DNA from: an uncultured Bacteroides sp.
Lineage (GTDB): Bacteria > Bacteroidota > Bacteroidia > Bacteroidales > Bacteroidaceae
Direction of reading: 5' to 3'
Length of the DNA stretch: 64,000 bases
NCBI GenBank assembly: GCA_905203765.1
Contig: CAJKXC010000003.1
Span: 32,221-96,220, forward strand
Positions 1 to 8,576 of this stretch are shown in pieces. The notes below the pieces were generated by a model. It made no database searches. It saw nothing but the letters and a program-made list of their open reading frames with translations, and had not been told where the DNA came from. How positions within the stretch are numbered: the first letter of the stretch is position 1; the number at the start of each line of letters is the position of its first letter. Position numbers and translations under genes: made by a program.

Positions 1-1
1 G

Positions 2-274
2 AAAGCCATCGACTTCCCCGAAGGAGACGAGAAGCAAAGCCTGATAGCCCTGATATGCAACCACATGAAGAAGGACTATATGGCATGGAACAAGGATACG
101 GTAGACGACCGCAAGATTGCCGACGACCTTTACGAACTGTCTGACGGCAAACTGCAAATGACCGACAACATTCTCCGCGTCATGGCAGAAAGAATCGATA
201 TGAACTATCGACCGAAGATGAATAATCAGAACAACCGTAACAACAACCGCAATAACGGTAAACGGAAATACTAA
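2..274 (+). CDS. DUF4290 family protein, C-terminal part (cut by window edge)
   Basis: The reading frame is open from base 2 and runs to a stop at 274, so only the last 90 residues are in the window. The fragment matches what I know of the Bacteroidetes DUF4290 family, which commonly sits just upstream of murA; its function is unknown. The body is charged and helical, and the end is a low-complexity Asn/Arg tail (residues in the last 25 positions, ending GKRKY) typical of a disordered basic tail. The gene is in the same direction as murA and is separated from it by an 86-bp gap filled by an inverted ATTAGTGATT-type repeat. The family call comes from memory of neighbourhood and sequence, not from a search. 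Confidence 0.7.
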   Translation, partial: KAIDFPEGDEKQSLIALICNHMKKDYMAWNKDTVDDRKIADDLYELSDGKLQMTDNILRVMAERIDMNYRPKMNNQNNRNNNRNNGKRKY

Positions 275-360
275 TATCAGTGATTAGTGATTAATGATTA
301 GTGACTTGTTTTCCTCAACGCCACTAATCACTAATCACTAATCATTAATCACTAAATAAA
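275..360. repeat. Inverted copy of the dispersed ATTAGTGATT repeat
   Basis: The whole gap between the DUF4290 gene and murA is an inverted repeat. The left arm is built from ATTAGTGATT-like heptamers around 281-306, the loop is GTTTTCCTCAACGCC-like, and the right arm around 322-352 is the complement (CACTAATCACTAATC). It could fold into a long AU-rich hairpin in the transcript just before the murA start. Related half-copies lie near 2203-2232, 10039-10055 and 55127-55149. Confidence 0.75.
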
Positions 361-1665
361 ATGGCATCATTTGTAATTGAAGGAGGACACAGCCTTTCCG
401 GTGACATCTACCCCCAAGGAGCGAAGAACGAGGTATTGCAGATTATCTGCGCCACGCTACTCACTGCCGAAGAGGTGACCGTGCACAACATCCCGGACAT
501 CCTGGACGTCAACAACCTCATCCAACTGATGCGGGACATGGGAGTCAGCGTATCAAAGAAAGGTATCGACACCTACAGCTTCCGGGCTGCCGACGTCGAC
601 TTCGCCTATCTGGAAAGTGACGCGTTCCTGAAGAAGTGTTCCAGTCTCCGCGGTTCCGTTATGCTGGTAGGGCCTATGGTAGCGCGCTTCGGCAAAGCCA
701 TGATATCCAAACCGGGCGGAGACAAGATAGGGCGTCGACGGCTGGACACCCACTTCATCGGTATTCAGAACCTGGGAGCCAACTTTGCCTACAACGCCAC
801 CCGCGAAATCTACGAAATATCCGCCGGACAACTGCATGGTACTTACATGCTGCTGGACGAGGCATCCGTAACAGGTACCGCCAACATCGTGATGGCAGCC
901 GTACTTGCCAAAGGAAAGACCACTATTTACAACGCCGCCTGCGAACCCTACGTGCAGCAACTATGCAAGATGCTGAACCGGATGGGCGCCAGGATAGAGG
1001 GCATCGCTTCCAACCTTCTCACCATCGAAGGTGTGGATGAGTTGCACGGCACCGACCATACCATCCTGCCGGACATGATTGAAGTAGGCAGTTTCATCGG
1101 CATGGCCGCCATGACGAAAAGCGAACTGACCATCAAGAACGTATCGCACGAGAATCTGGGCATCATCCCCGACAGCTTCCGCCGCCTCGGCATCAAAATG
1201 GAGCAACGGGGAGACGACATCTACGTGCCGGCACAAGACAGTTACCAGATAGAGTCCTTCCTCGACGGCTCCATCATGAGCATAGCCGATGCTCCCTGGC
1301 CGGGACTGACGCCGGACCTGCTCAGTGTGATGCTGGTAGTTGCCACCCAGGCAAAAGGCAGCGTGCTGATTCATCAGAAGATGTTTGAAAGCCGCCTGTT
1401 CTTCGTTGACAAGCTGATAGATATGGGAGCGCAAATCATTCTGTGCGACCCGCACCGTGCCGTTGTCATCGGACACGACCACGGCTTCAAGCTACGCGGC
1501 GGCAATATGACCTCACCCGACATCCGTGCCGGCATCGCCCTGCTGATAGCCGCCATGAGTGCGGACGGCATCAGCCGCATCCACAACATAGAGCAGATAG
1601 ACCGCGGATACCAGAATATAGAAGGACGGCTGAACGCCCTCGGAGCAAGAATAACGAGAATATAA
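361..1665 (+). CDS. murA: UDP-N-acetylglucosamine 1-carboxyvinyltransferase (MurA), Asp variant
   Basis: MurA catalyses the first committed step of peptidoglycan synthesis: transfer of enolpyruvate from PEP to UDP-GlcNAc, in the cytoplasm. The 434-residue length is normal. The substrate-binding pair Lys22-Asn23 is present in GAKNEV. The active-site loop reads KPGGDKIGRR, so the position usually occupied by the catalytic Cys (GGC in E. coli) is Asp121. Cys-to-Asp MurA enzymes are known from mycobacteria and chlamydiae and are fosfomycin-insensitive, so the same is inferred here. The stop codon overlaps the rimM start by one base (TAATG), which implies translational coupling. Confidence 0.95.
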   Translation: MASFVIEGGHSLSGDIYPQGAKNEVLQIICATLLTAEEVTVHNIPDILDVNNLIQLMRDMGVSVSKKGIDTYSFRAADVDFAYLESDAFLKKCSSLRGSVMLVGPMVARFGKAMISKPGGDKIGRRRLDTHFIGIQNLGANFAYNATREIYEISAGQLHGTYMLLDEASVTGTANIVMAAVLAKGKTTIYNAACEPYVQQLCKMLNRMGARIEGIASNLLTIEGVDELHGTDHTILPDMIEVGSFIGMAAMTKSELTIKNVSHENLGIIPDSFRRLGIKMEQRGDDIYVPAQDSYQIESFLDGSIMSIADAPWPGLTPDLLSVMLVVATQAKGSVLIHQKMFESRLFFVDKLIDMGAQIILCDPHRAVVIGHDHGFKLRGGNMTSPDIRAGIALLIAAMSADGISRIHNIEQIDRGYQNIEGRLNALGARITRI

Positions 1666-2201
1666 TGATAAAGAGAGAAGAAGTATATAAGATAGGTATA
1701 TTCAACAAGCCGCACGGCATTCACGGAGAGTTGTCGTTCACCTTTACGGACGATATCTTCGACCGGGTGGAAGCGGATTACCTGATATGCCTGTTGGACG
1801 GCATCCTGGTACCTTTCTTCTTGGAAGAGTACCGTTTCCGTTCCGATACGACCGCCCTCGTCAAGCTGGAAGGAGTGGACACGGCAGAACGTGCACGTAT
1901 GTTCACCAACATCGAAGTCTACTTCCCCGCCAAGCATGCCGAAGACGCCGGACCGGAAGAACTGAGCTGGGACTTCTTCGTAGGTTTCCGCATGGAAGAG
2001 ATACACCACGGCAGGCTGGGCGAAGTGACAGAGGTAGATACCTCTACCATCAACACCCTGTTTGTAGTGGACCATGAAGGAGAAGAACTGCTGATTCCGG
2101 CACAGGAAGACTTCATTGTCGATATAGACCAGAAGCATAAAGTAATTACGGTGGACTTGCCGGAAGGATTGCTGGCATTGGAAGAGACGGAAGAAGTGTG
2201 A
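1665..2201 (+). CDS. rimM: Ribosome maturation factor RimM
   Basis: RimM helps 30S subunit maturation, binding S19 and the 16S rRNA 3' domain. The ATG at 1665 shares its A with the murA stop, giving a 178-residue protein; the longer open frame upstream of it is only the murA shadow. The N-terminal RimM barrel carries the family start KIGIFNKPHGIHGE (about residues 9-22). A C-terminal PRC-barrel-like part follows (about 95-175) with LGEVTEVDTST and the GEELLIPA...FIVDID segment. It lies inside a cell-envelope/housekeeping run with murA and the M23 peptidase. Confidence 0.93.
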   Translation: MIKREEVYKIGIFNKPHGIHGELSFTFTDDIFDRVEADYLICLLDGILVPFFLEEYRFRSDTTALVKLEGVDTAERARMFTNIEVYFPAKHAEDAGPEELSWDFFVGFRMEEIHHGRLGEVTEVDTSTINTLFVVDHEGEELLIPAQEDFIVDIDQKHKVITVDLPEGLLALEETEEV

Positions 2202-2202
2202 A

Positions 2203-2236
2203 CAGTGATTAGGGGTTAATGATTAGTGATTTGTTT
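2203..2236. repeat. Half-copy of the ATTAGTGATT dispersed repeat
   Basis: The 48-bp gap between rimM and the M23 peptidase contains CAGTGATTAGGGGTTAATG followed by ATTAGTGATTTG, which closely matches the left arm of the repeat at 275-360. No complementary right arm follows. Confidence 0.6.
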
Positions 2237-2249
2237 ATAAAGCTATAAG

Positions 2250-3122
2250 GTGGCAATAAAGAAGAAGAACAAGAAACGGAGCAAGGCTTTTTGGAACAAC
2301 ATCAAGTTCAAATATAAGCTGACCATCATCAACGAGAATACGCTCGAAGAGGTGGCAGGGTTGCGTGTGTCCAAGCTGAACGGTATTTCCGTATTGCTCT
2401 CCCTGCTTACGGTCTTGTTTCTGGTAGCTGCCGTCATCATCACCTTCACCCCGCTACGCAACTACCTGCCCGGTTACATGAACAGTGAAATCCGTGCCCA
2501 AGTGGTAGAGAATGCCTTGCGTGCAGACTCGCTCCGCCTGCTGGTAGAGCGCCAGAACCTGTACATCATGAACATCCAGGACATCTTTCAGGGTAAGATA
2601 AAAGCAGATACCGTTCACTCCATAGACTCGCTGACCAACGTGCGCGAAGACTCGCTGATGGAACGCACCCAACGCGAAGCCGAGTTCCGCAAGCAATACG
2701 AAGAAACGGAAAAGTACAACCTGACAACGATTACGGCACACCCCGAAGTGGATGGACTGATATTCTACCGCCCCACCCGCGGCATGATATCCTCGCCTTT
2801 CAACGCCGAGCAGAAGCACTTCGGTACCGATATTGCCGCCAACCCGGGTGAGAGCGTACTGGCAACACTGGACGGTACCGTCATACTGAGCACCTACACC
2901 GCCGAAACCGGTTATCTGATAGAGATACAGCACAATCAGGATTTAGTATCCGTCTACAAGCATTGCGGTTCCCTTCTGAAGAACGCAGGCGATGCAGTGA
3001 AAGCCGGCGAAGCCATCGCATTAGTGGGAAATACCGGACAACTGTCCACCGGCCCGCATCTCCACTTCGAGCTATGGCATAAAGGCAGGGCGGTGAATCC
3101 GGAACTGTATATTGTATTTTAG
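2250..3122 (+). CDS. Membrane-anchored M23 family metallopeptidase
   Basis: This is a predicted periplasmic peptidoglycan endopeptidase of the LytM/M23 type, 290 aa. The start is GTG at 2250 (GTG GCA ATA AAG), because no in-frame ATG precedes the basic N-terminus. After a Lys/Arg-rich cytosolic stretch (residues 3-15) comes one membrane segment (about 47-67, LLSLLTVLFLVAAVIITF). A helical linker follows (about 80-160), then the M23 domain (about 175-288). Zinc ligands are visible: His190 and Asp194 in HFGTD, and His270-Leu-His272 in GPHLHFELW, so the enzyme should be active. It probably remodels the wall. It is co-directional with rimM and dxr. Confidence 0.9.
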   Translation: MAIKKKNKKRSKAFWNNIKFKYKLTIINENTLEEVAGLRVSKLNGISVLLSLLTVLFLVAAVIITFTPLRNYLPGYMNSEIRAQVVENALRADSLRLLVERQNLYIMNIQDIFQGKIKADTVHSIDSLTNVREDSLMERTQREAEFRKQYEETEKYNLTTITAHPEVDGLIFYRPTRGMISSPFNAEQKHFGTDIAANPGESVLATLDGTVILSTYTAETGYLIEIQHNQDLVSVYKHCGSLLKNAGDAVKAGEAIALVGNTGQLSTGPHLHFELWHKGRAVNPELYIVF

Positions 3123-3155
3123 AGTAATAAGGTGATAAACCGAATTAGTGATAAA

Positions 3156-4307
3156 ATGAAGAAACAAATAGCTATACTTGGCTCTACCGGTTCCATCGGC
3201 ACGCAAGCCCTTCAGGTCATCGAAGAACATCCCGACCAGTACGAGGCATATGTGCTGACCGCCAATAACCGCGTAGACGATCTCATTGCCCAGGCACGCA
3301 AGTTCAAGCCCGAAGCAGTGGTGATAGCCAACGAATCGAAATACCTGCAACTGAAAGAAGCCCTTGCCGACCTGCCCATTAAGGTATATGCAGGCGAAGA
3401 GGCGCTTTGCCAGATAGTAGCGGAAACTCCCATCGACATCGTGCTCACCGCCATGGTGGGCTATGCCGGACTGAGACCGACCATGAACGCCATACGCGCA
3501 CGCAAGGCGATAGCCCTGGCAAACAAAGAAACCCTGGTGGTGGCGGGAGAGCTTATCAACGACCTGGCACGTTTCAGCGGCACGCCCATCCTCCCCGTCG
3601 ATTCCGAACATTCCGCCGTATTCCAGTGTTTAGCCGGAGAGATAGGCAACCCGATAGAGAAAGTGATACTGACCGCTTCCGGCGGCCCCTTCCGCACCTG
3701 CACAATGGAACAACTGGCAAACGTCACCAAGGCGCAGGCGCTGAAACACCCCAACTGGGACATGGGCGCCAAGATAACGATAGACTCCGCCTCGATGATG
3801 AACAAAGGATTCGAGGTGATTGAGGCGAAATGGCTGTTTGGCGTGCGCCCCGACCAGATAGAGGTGGTGGTACACCCGCAATCCGTCATCCACTCCATGG
3901 TACAGTTTGAGGATGGTGCCGTAAAGGCACAGTTGGGCATGCCGGATATGCGCCTGCCCATCCAGTATGCCTTTTCCTATCCGGACAGACTGAAAGCATC
4001 TTTCCCGCGCCTGGACTTCAAGCAATGCACGGAACTGACGTTCGAGCAACCGGACACAACACGTTTCCGCAACCTGGCACTCGCCTACGAAGCCCTGCAC
4101 CGTGCCGGAAATATGCCGTGCATAGTCAATGCCGCCAACGAAGTAGTGGTAGCCGCCTTCTTGCGGGATGAGATTTCGTTCCTCGGCATGAGCGACGTGA
4201 TAGAAAAGACGATGTCGCGCGTATCCTATATACAGAGGCCTACTTACGAGGACTATGTGGCAACGGATGCGGAAGCGCGGCGGATAGCTAAAGAAATGAT
4301 TGATTAG
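3156..4307 (+). CDS. dxr: 1-deoxy-D-xylulose 5-phosphate reductoisomerase
   Basis: Dxr performs the NADPH-dependent rearrangement and reduction of DXP to MEP in the non-mevalonate isoprenoid pathway. I chose the ATG at 3156 (383 aa), because MKKQIAILGSTGSIG puts the NADPH-binding GSTGSIG right at the start as in the family. A GTG at 3132 would add eight residues. Recognisable segments are PVDSEHSA (metal/substrate loop), ASGGPFR, the flexible loop HPNWDMGAKITIDSASMMNKG, and HPQSVIHSMVQF in the C-terminal half. The full length and all motifs are intact. The product supplies isoprenoids for undecaprenyl phosphate and menaquinone. Confidence 0.95.
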   Translation: MKKQIAILGSTGSIGTQALQVIEEHPDQYEAYVLTANNRVDDLIAQARKFKPEAVVIANESKYLQLKEALADLPIKVYAGEEALCQIVAETPIDIVLTAMVGYAGLRPTMNAIRARKAIALANKETLVVAGELINDLARFSGTPILPVDSEHSAVFQCLAGEIGNPIEKVILTASGGPFRTCTMEQLANVTKAQALKHPNWDMGAKITIDSASMMNKGFEVIEAKWLFGVRPDQIEVVVHPQSVIHSMVQFEDGAVKAQLGMPDMRLPIQYAFSYPDRLKASFPRLDFKQCTELTFEQPDTTRFRNLALAYEALHRAGNMPCIVNAANEVVVAAFLRDEISFLGMSDVIEKTMSRVSYIQRPTYEDYVATDAEARRIAKEMID

Positions 4308-4346
4308 GCTATAGTATTATAAACAAATAAATTAGTAGATTATTAG

Positions 4347-5681
4347 ATGGAAACATTCTTGATTCGTGCCCTGCAACTCGTTATGAGCCTTTCGCTGCTC
4401 GTTATCGTTCATGAAGGGGGGCACTTTCTCTTCGCCCGACTATTCAAAACCCGCGTTGAAAAGTTCTGTTTATTCTTCGACCCGTGGTTCACACTATTCA
4501 AATTCAAACCCAAAAACAGTGAAACGGAATACGGCATCGGATGGCTGCCCCTGGGCGGCTATGTGAAAATTGCCGGCATGATAGACGAGTCTATGGACAC
4601 CGAACAAATGAAACAGCCCATGAAGCCGTGGGAGTTTCGTGCCAAACCGGCATGGCAACGCCTGCTCATTATGATAGGCGGCGTGCTGTTCAACTTCCTG
4701 CTGGCACTGTTCATCTACTCCATGATCCTCTTTACCTGGGGCGACGAATACGTTCCGGTACAGCAGGCTCCGTTGGGTATGGACTTCAACGAGACCGCCA
4801 AAGCAGTCGGTTTCCGCGACGGCGACGTGCTGATCTCTGCCGACGGCGTTCCCTTCGAGCGCATGGGCGGTGACTTGCTGACCGCCGTAGTCGATGCCCG
4901 CCAGGTAACCGTACTGCGCGACGGAGAAGAGGCTTCCGTATATATCCCCGAAGATATGATGAACCGCCTGCTGGCGGACAGCGTCCGTTTCGCTTCCTTC
5001 CGTTATCCGTTCGTCATCGACAGTATCATCGCCGGACGCCCCGCAGCTATAGCCGGGCTTCAAGTAGGAGACAGTATCACGGCAATGAACGGCAAAAAGA
5101 TTGCCTACTTCGATTTCAAAGAAGAGTTGATGAACCGGAAGAAAGCCAACAGCGCAGACCGTGACATCACGTTGACCTACGTGCGCAACGGAGTAACCGA
5201 TACGCTGACGCTGACTGCCGATTCCCTTTATGAGATAGGTATAGCAGCACGCACAATGACCGACCGGCTGCTACCCGTTGTGAAAAAGGAATACAGCTTC
5301 CTGGCTTCCTTCCCTGCCGGGATAGAACTGGGAGTAAGCACCCTGAAAGGGTATGTAGGCCAGATGAAATACCTCTTCTCCAAAGAAGGAGCCAAGCAGT
5401 TGGGTGGTTTCGGAACCATCGGCAGCATCTTCCCCGCAACGTGGGATTGGCACCAGTTCTGGTACATGACGGCATTCCTTTCCATTATCCTTGCCTTCAT
5501 GAACATCCTGCCCATTCCGGCATTGGACGGCGGACACGTACTGTTCCTGATATACGAAATCGTAGCGCGCCGCAAGCCGAGCGACAAGTTCATGGAACGG
5601 GCGCAGATGGTGGGAATGTTCCTGCTCTTCGGCCTGCTGATATGGGCAAACTTCAATGATATTCTAAGATTCTTCTTCTGA
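4347..5681 (+). CDS. rseP: RIP metalloprotease RseP (site-2 protease)
   Basis: This is an inner-membrane zinc protease that cuts substrates within the membrane, such as anti-sigma factors or leftover signal peptides; 444 aa. The zinc motif HEGGH (His22, Glu23, His26) lies in the first membrane segment. The second catalytic motif is NILPIPALDGGH with Asp394 near the C-terminus. Between them are a second membrane segment (about residues 108-130) and PDZ-like regions (about 140-290, for example AGLQVGDSITAMNGKKI). A last membrane helix ends the protein. It follows dxr by 39 bp in the same direction, as in many bacteria. No anti-sigma gene is next to it. Confidence 0.93.
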   Translation: METFLIRALQLVMSLSLLVIVHEGGHFLFARLFKTRVEKFCLFFDPWFTLFKFKPKNSETEYGIGWLPLGGYVKIAGMIDESMDTEQMKQPMKPWEFRAKPAWQRLLIMIGGVLFNFLLALFIYSMILFTWGDEYVPVQQAPLGMDFNETAKAVGFRDGDVLISADGVPFERMGGDLLTAVVDARQVTVLRDGEEASVYIPEDMMNRLLADSVRFASFRYPFVIDSIIAGRPAAIAGLQVGDSITAMNGKKIAYFDFKEELMNRKKANSADRDITLTYVRNGVTDTLTLTADSLYEIGIAARTMTDRLLPVVKKEYSFLASFPAGIELGVSTLKGYVGQMKYLFSKEGAKQLGGFGTIGSIFPATWDWHQFWYMTAFLSIILAFMNILPIPALDGGHVLFLIYEIVARRKPSDKFMERAQMVGMFLLFGLLIWANFNDILRFFF

Positions 5682-5689
5682 TAATCAGA

Positions 5690-5806
5690 GCATAAAAAAC
5701 GCATCATCCGTTCGTGTAAAACGGATGATGCGTTTGGGTGAAATAGATGATGCGTTTGAGGCAAACAGATGGTCTGTTTGGGGCAAACGCATCATCTGTT
5801 TTTTTA
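5690..5806. repeat. Array of five ~22-bp degenerate units between convergent genes
   Basis: The space between the ends of rseP and ddh is filled by five units of about 22 bp that begin with AAA(A/T)(C/A)G or AAACAGA and contain GCATCATC or GATGATGC. Unit starts are near 5696, 5718, 5741, 5763 and 5785. Because units occur in both orientations, several hairpins are possible (for example GCATCATCCGTT against AACGGATGATGC), and the last unit ends in a T7 run. The array may act as a bidirectional terminator. It resembles in layout, not sequence, the arrays at 16111-16200 and 49507-49615. Confidence 0.7.
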
Positions 5807-5813
5807 GTATGCC

Positions 5814-6713
5814 TTATACCAGGTGTCCGATCCACTCTTCGCGGTCGCCTGGAAGGAGATCGATGACCGGAATTTCGACCATTGTATAGCATCCCGGCTG
5901 CTGACGCATAGCGGCGCGAGCCACGCATACCAGCACCTGCGCCGTAAGGGCGGGGTTGTTGATGCGCATGTTGAATTCGAAGAGCTGGTTCTGTGTCTTG
6001 CCCGATACACCTTTACGGGTCAGGTTCACACCGTGTCCCATATCCAGCAGTGCATCTACGCTCGGCACCAGTTTCACGTGGGTTTCGTCATTCACAAAGT
6101 ACGGGTCTGCCTTGATGGCGGCGGCTACCTTGTCAAATTCGTAACCGTCTTTCAGTTCGATGTAAACCATACGGCGATGGATGCCCGTTCCGGTGGGGAT
6201 GGTCATGGAGAGAGCCGCCTTCACACCGTCGATAGCCTTCACTGCTACCGTATGTCCCATGCTCATGCCAGGGCCGAAGTTCGTGTAAGTGATGCCCTTC
6301 GGTGCGATGGCTTCGAGCAGCGTGCGGACAACGGAGTCACTACCCGGGTCCCAGCCGGCAGAAATGATGGATACGGTATTGTGAGCCTTTGCTTCCGCAT
6401 CCAGTGTACGGCGCAGGGCGGTGATTCCGGTATGGATGTCGAAGCTATCGACGGTATGGATGCCTAATGCCAGAATTTCTTTGGCATACTTCTCTACACT
6501 GCGTGTAGGCGTGCAAAGGATGGCGACATCTACGCCTTCCAGTTCCTGGATATTCTTTACGACGGGGTAATTGCTCAATTCTTCAGGGCGGTTTTCTGCT
6601 CCGGCACGGCGTACTACACCGGCTACCTCAAAGTCGGGAGCTGCTTGCAGGGCTTCGAGTACGAAGTGCCCGATATTGCCATAGCCAACGATGGCTGCTC
6701 TTACTTTTTTCAT
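5814..6713 (-). CDS. ddh: meso-diaminopimelate D-dehydrogenase
   Basis: This enzyme makes meso-DAP in one step by NADPH-dependent reductive amination of tetrahydrodipicolinate, feeding lysine and peptidoglycan synthesis. The 299-residue length fits the family. The nucleotide-binding start is AAIVGYGNIGHF (residues 6-17). The substrate region holds DSFDIHTG, SAGWDPGSDS, TNFGPGMSMGHTVAVKAIDGV and the C-terminal NNPALTAQVLVCVARA, all hallmarks of Ddh. It lies convergent to rseP and divergent from ruvA. A -7 element on the minus strand (6756-6763) places its promoter about 40 bp upstream. Confidence 0.95.
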   Translation of the reverse strand: MKKVRAAIVGYGNIGHFVLEALQAAPDFEVAGVVRRAGAENRPEELSNYPVVKNIQELEGVDVAILCTPTRSVEKYAKEILALGIHTVDSFDIHTGITALRRTLDAEAKAHNTVSIISAGWDPGSDSVVRTLLEAIAPKGITYTNFGPGMSMGHTVAVKAIDGVKAALSMTIPTGTGIHRRMVYIELKDGYEFDKVAAAIKADPYFVNDETHVKLVPSVDALLDMGHGVNLTRKGVSGKTQNQLFEFNMRINNPALTAQVLVCVARAAMRQQPGCYTMVEIPVIDLLPGDREEWIGHLV

Positions 6714-6755
6714 TCTTTTGCTGGTTTTGATTATCAGTTTTCTATTTTATCGGCA

Positions 6756-6763
6756 CAAAAGTA
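6756..6763 (-). promoter_or_regulatory. Predicted -7 element of ddh
   Basis: The minus strand reads TACTTTTG, a perfect match to the Bacteroides -7 consensus TAnnTTTG, about 43 bp upstream of the ddh start. A clear TTTG -33 box is not visible. Confidence 0.6.
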
Positions 6764-6782
6764 AGCATTTTCATTCACTTTT

Positions 6783-6815
6783 ACCACAGAGTAGCACAGA
6801 GTTTCACAGAGTTTT
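6783..6815. repeat. Partial copy of the CACCACAGAG dispersed repeat
   Basis: ACCACAGAGTAGCACAGAG followed by TTTCACAGAGTTTTTTC matches the B arm of the interleaved repeat at 57458-57606. It lies between the ddh promoter and ruvA, and the T-run could end transcription on the plus strand, though no stem is formed here. Confidence 0.55.
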
Positions 6816-6886
6816 TTCTTTTTTTAGTGACTGAAAGTTCAATAATAATTCCTACATTCGCGGAATGATAATGTGATAATGCGCCA

Positions 6887-7489
6887 ATGATAGAATACAT
6901 TAAAGGCGGAATTGCCGAGCTGAGTCCGGCAACCGCAGTGATAGACTGTAACGGACTGGGATATGCCGTCAATATTTCCCTGAATACCTACGCTGCCATC
7001 CAGGGCAAGAAGGAGTGCAAACTCTATATATACGAAGCCATCCGCGAAGATGCCTATATCCTCTACGGCTTTGCCGACAAGCAAGAACGGGAGCTCTTCC
7101 TGTTGCTGATCTCCGTATCGGGCATCGGCGGCAACACCGCCCGCATGATTCTCTCGGCACTCTCGCCTGCCGAACTGGTCAGCGTCATCAGCACCGAGAA
7201 TGCCAACCTGCTGAAAACCGTGAAAGGTATCGGACTGAAAACCGCCCAACGCGTGATTGTAGACCTGAAAGACAAAATAAAGACCGGCAGCATAGCCGCA
7301 GGCACAGCCGGAACAATGGACACACTGATGCCCGCCGCCAATGCGCAGGTGCAGGAAGAAGCAATCGCCGCCCTCACCATGCTGGGCTTTGCGCAAGCCC
7401 CTTCACAGAAGGTGGTACTCGCCATCCTGAAGGAAGATCCCGCCGCACCGGTGGAGCAGGTAATAAAATTGGCATTGAAGAGATTATAA
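6887..7489 (+). CDS. ruvA: Holliday junction branch migration protein RuvA
   Basis: RuvA binds Holliday junctions as a tetramer and loads the RuvB helicase; 200 aa, the normal size. The N-terminal OB-fold (residues 1-62) starts MIEYIKGGIAELSPATAVID. The tandem helix-hairpin-helix region follows (about 70-130) with LLLISVSGIGGNTARMIL and TVKGIGLKTAQRVIVDLKDK. A short linker leads to the C-terminal UBA-like RuvB-binding domain (about 150-200, EEAIAALTMLGFAQAPSQKVVLAIL). ruvB and ruvC are not in the window, which is usual for Bacteroides. Confidence 0.95.
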   Translation: MIEYIKGGIAELSPATAVIDCNGLGYAVNISLNTYAAIQGKKECKLYIYEAIREDAYILYGFADKQERELFLLLISVSGIGGNTARMILSALSPAELVSVISTENANLLKTVKGIGLKTAQRVIVDLKDKIKTGSIAAGTAGTMDTLMPAANAQVQEEAIAALTMLGFAQAPSQKVVLAILKEDPAAPVEQVIKLALKRL

Positions 7490-7580
7490 AAATCTTCACC
7501 GGTACAGCAAACATTTTCATCCGGTTATCATTATTGTATATTAAAATGTATTACCTTTACCGGAAACAAATGAACAAACA

Positions 7581-8576
7581 ATGATGACAATCAGCATGAA
7601 ACGTTGGTTGGGAGCCAATGAACGCACACGCGTGCTACCCACCGACAAGTGGTACTTGGACTTTGCCATAAAAAGTCTCCCCATAGTCCGGCAGTCTGCC
7701 TTATATAAATACGAAGACGACGAATCAAAGGTAGATGCTGCCATCAGCCTCGCCATGTACTTCCAGGACGCCATTGCCCAAAACGGCGGATGGAAAGCAT
7801 TCTCGAATGCATACTACGAAAGATACGGAAGTTATCTCCCATTCTATAAGCTGACCGATGACTATGTTCCCGACGAAATCAACAAAGAGGACATCGCATT
7901 CGTCTTATGGACTCTGTATTCGCAAGTCGGCTTCTGGAACGTTGAAGATTATACCTTGTTCGATCCGTTGGATGAGGATCTGTTGGCATTAAGTCAGACC
8001 ATCTATGAAATGATGGATGCCTGCTTTGAAGAAGCCCCCGTCAGTGAAGGGGAATCCGGCATCGCTTGGGTAATGGGAGTAGACTTGCTGGATATAGACA
8101 ACTCGCCATTGCCGGAAATTAAGCCGGATACGAAGCTGAGTAAGGACGTGATGCATTGCCTGGAGTATAGCAAAGGAAATCCGTTGCTCTATTTTGCTAC
8201 CTACGAGGAACTATGCACTTTCTTTGTCGAAGTACTGAAGTGGGAGAATAAACCGGATTCCCTGCTACCCGACCTGAAGGACGAGGAAGAGTTCGTGATT
8301 TATGCCAATGCCAAGGGAATGCTCGTTGCACACGGTGTAGCCGCCTTCTTCTGCGAAGAGCGCAATCCGATGTACGATGCCAAGCGGGCTGCCGAAATAG
8401 GTTATTGCCTGTTCTGCGAGCCGGGAGCTTGCCCCTTCGACTTAGTGAAGTATGGAATGGCGAAAGATCTTCTGCCCGAAGTGACACTTCCCTTCCCCAA
8501 CGGAAGAGAGTTGTTACTTCAGAATTGGGACTTCATAGCCCGTTACTATCTATGCGAGTATTATGAGGGGGAATAA
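7581..8576 (+). CDS. Uncharacterised 331-aa protein (possibly DUF3843-type)
   Basis: I do not recognise this protein with certainty. It has no signal peptide or membrane segment, is acidic, and is rich in Trp, Tyr and Phe (for example KWYLDFAIKSL and QNWDFIARYYLCEYY). The pattern of a short basic N-terminus (MKRWLGANERTRVLPTDKWYLDFA) recalls Bacteroidetes DUF3843 proteins, but this is a weak memory-based link. There are several Cys residues late in the chain (CLFCEPGAC), possibly metal-binding. ATGs at 7581 and 7584 are alternative starts. It follows ruvA by 91 bp and is followed by an overlapping small basic ORF. Confidence 0.8.
   Translation: MMTISMKRWLGANERTRVLPTDKWYLDFAIKSLPIVRQSALYKYEDDESKVDAAISLAMYFQDAIAQNGGWKAFSNAYYERYGSYLPFYKLTDDYVPDEINKEDIAFVLWTLYSQVGFWNVEDYTLFDPLDEDLLALSQTIYEMMDACFEEAPVSEGESGIAWVMGVDLLDIDNSPLPEIKPDTKLSKDVMHCLEYSKGNPLLYFATYEELCTFFVEVLKWENKPDSLLPDLKDEEEFVIYANAKGMLVAHGVAAFFCEERNPMYDAKRAAEIGYCLFCEPGACPFDLVKYGMAKDLLPEVTLPFPNGRELLLQNWDFIARYYLCEYYEGE

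Noticed and set aside
1443..1664. Upstream extension of rimM in the open frame from 1443
   Set aside because: It is the shadow of murA in another frame; RimM homology begins at the ATG at 1665.
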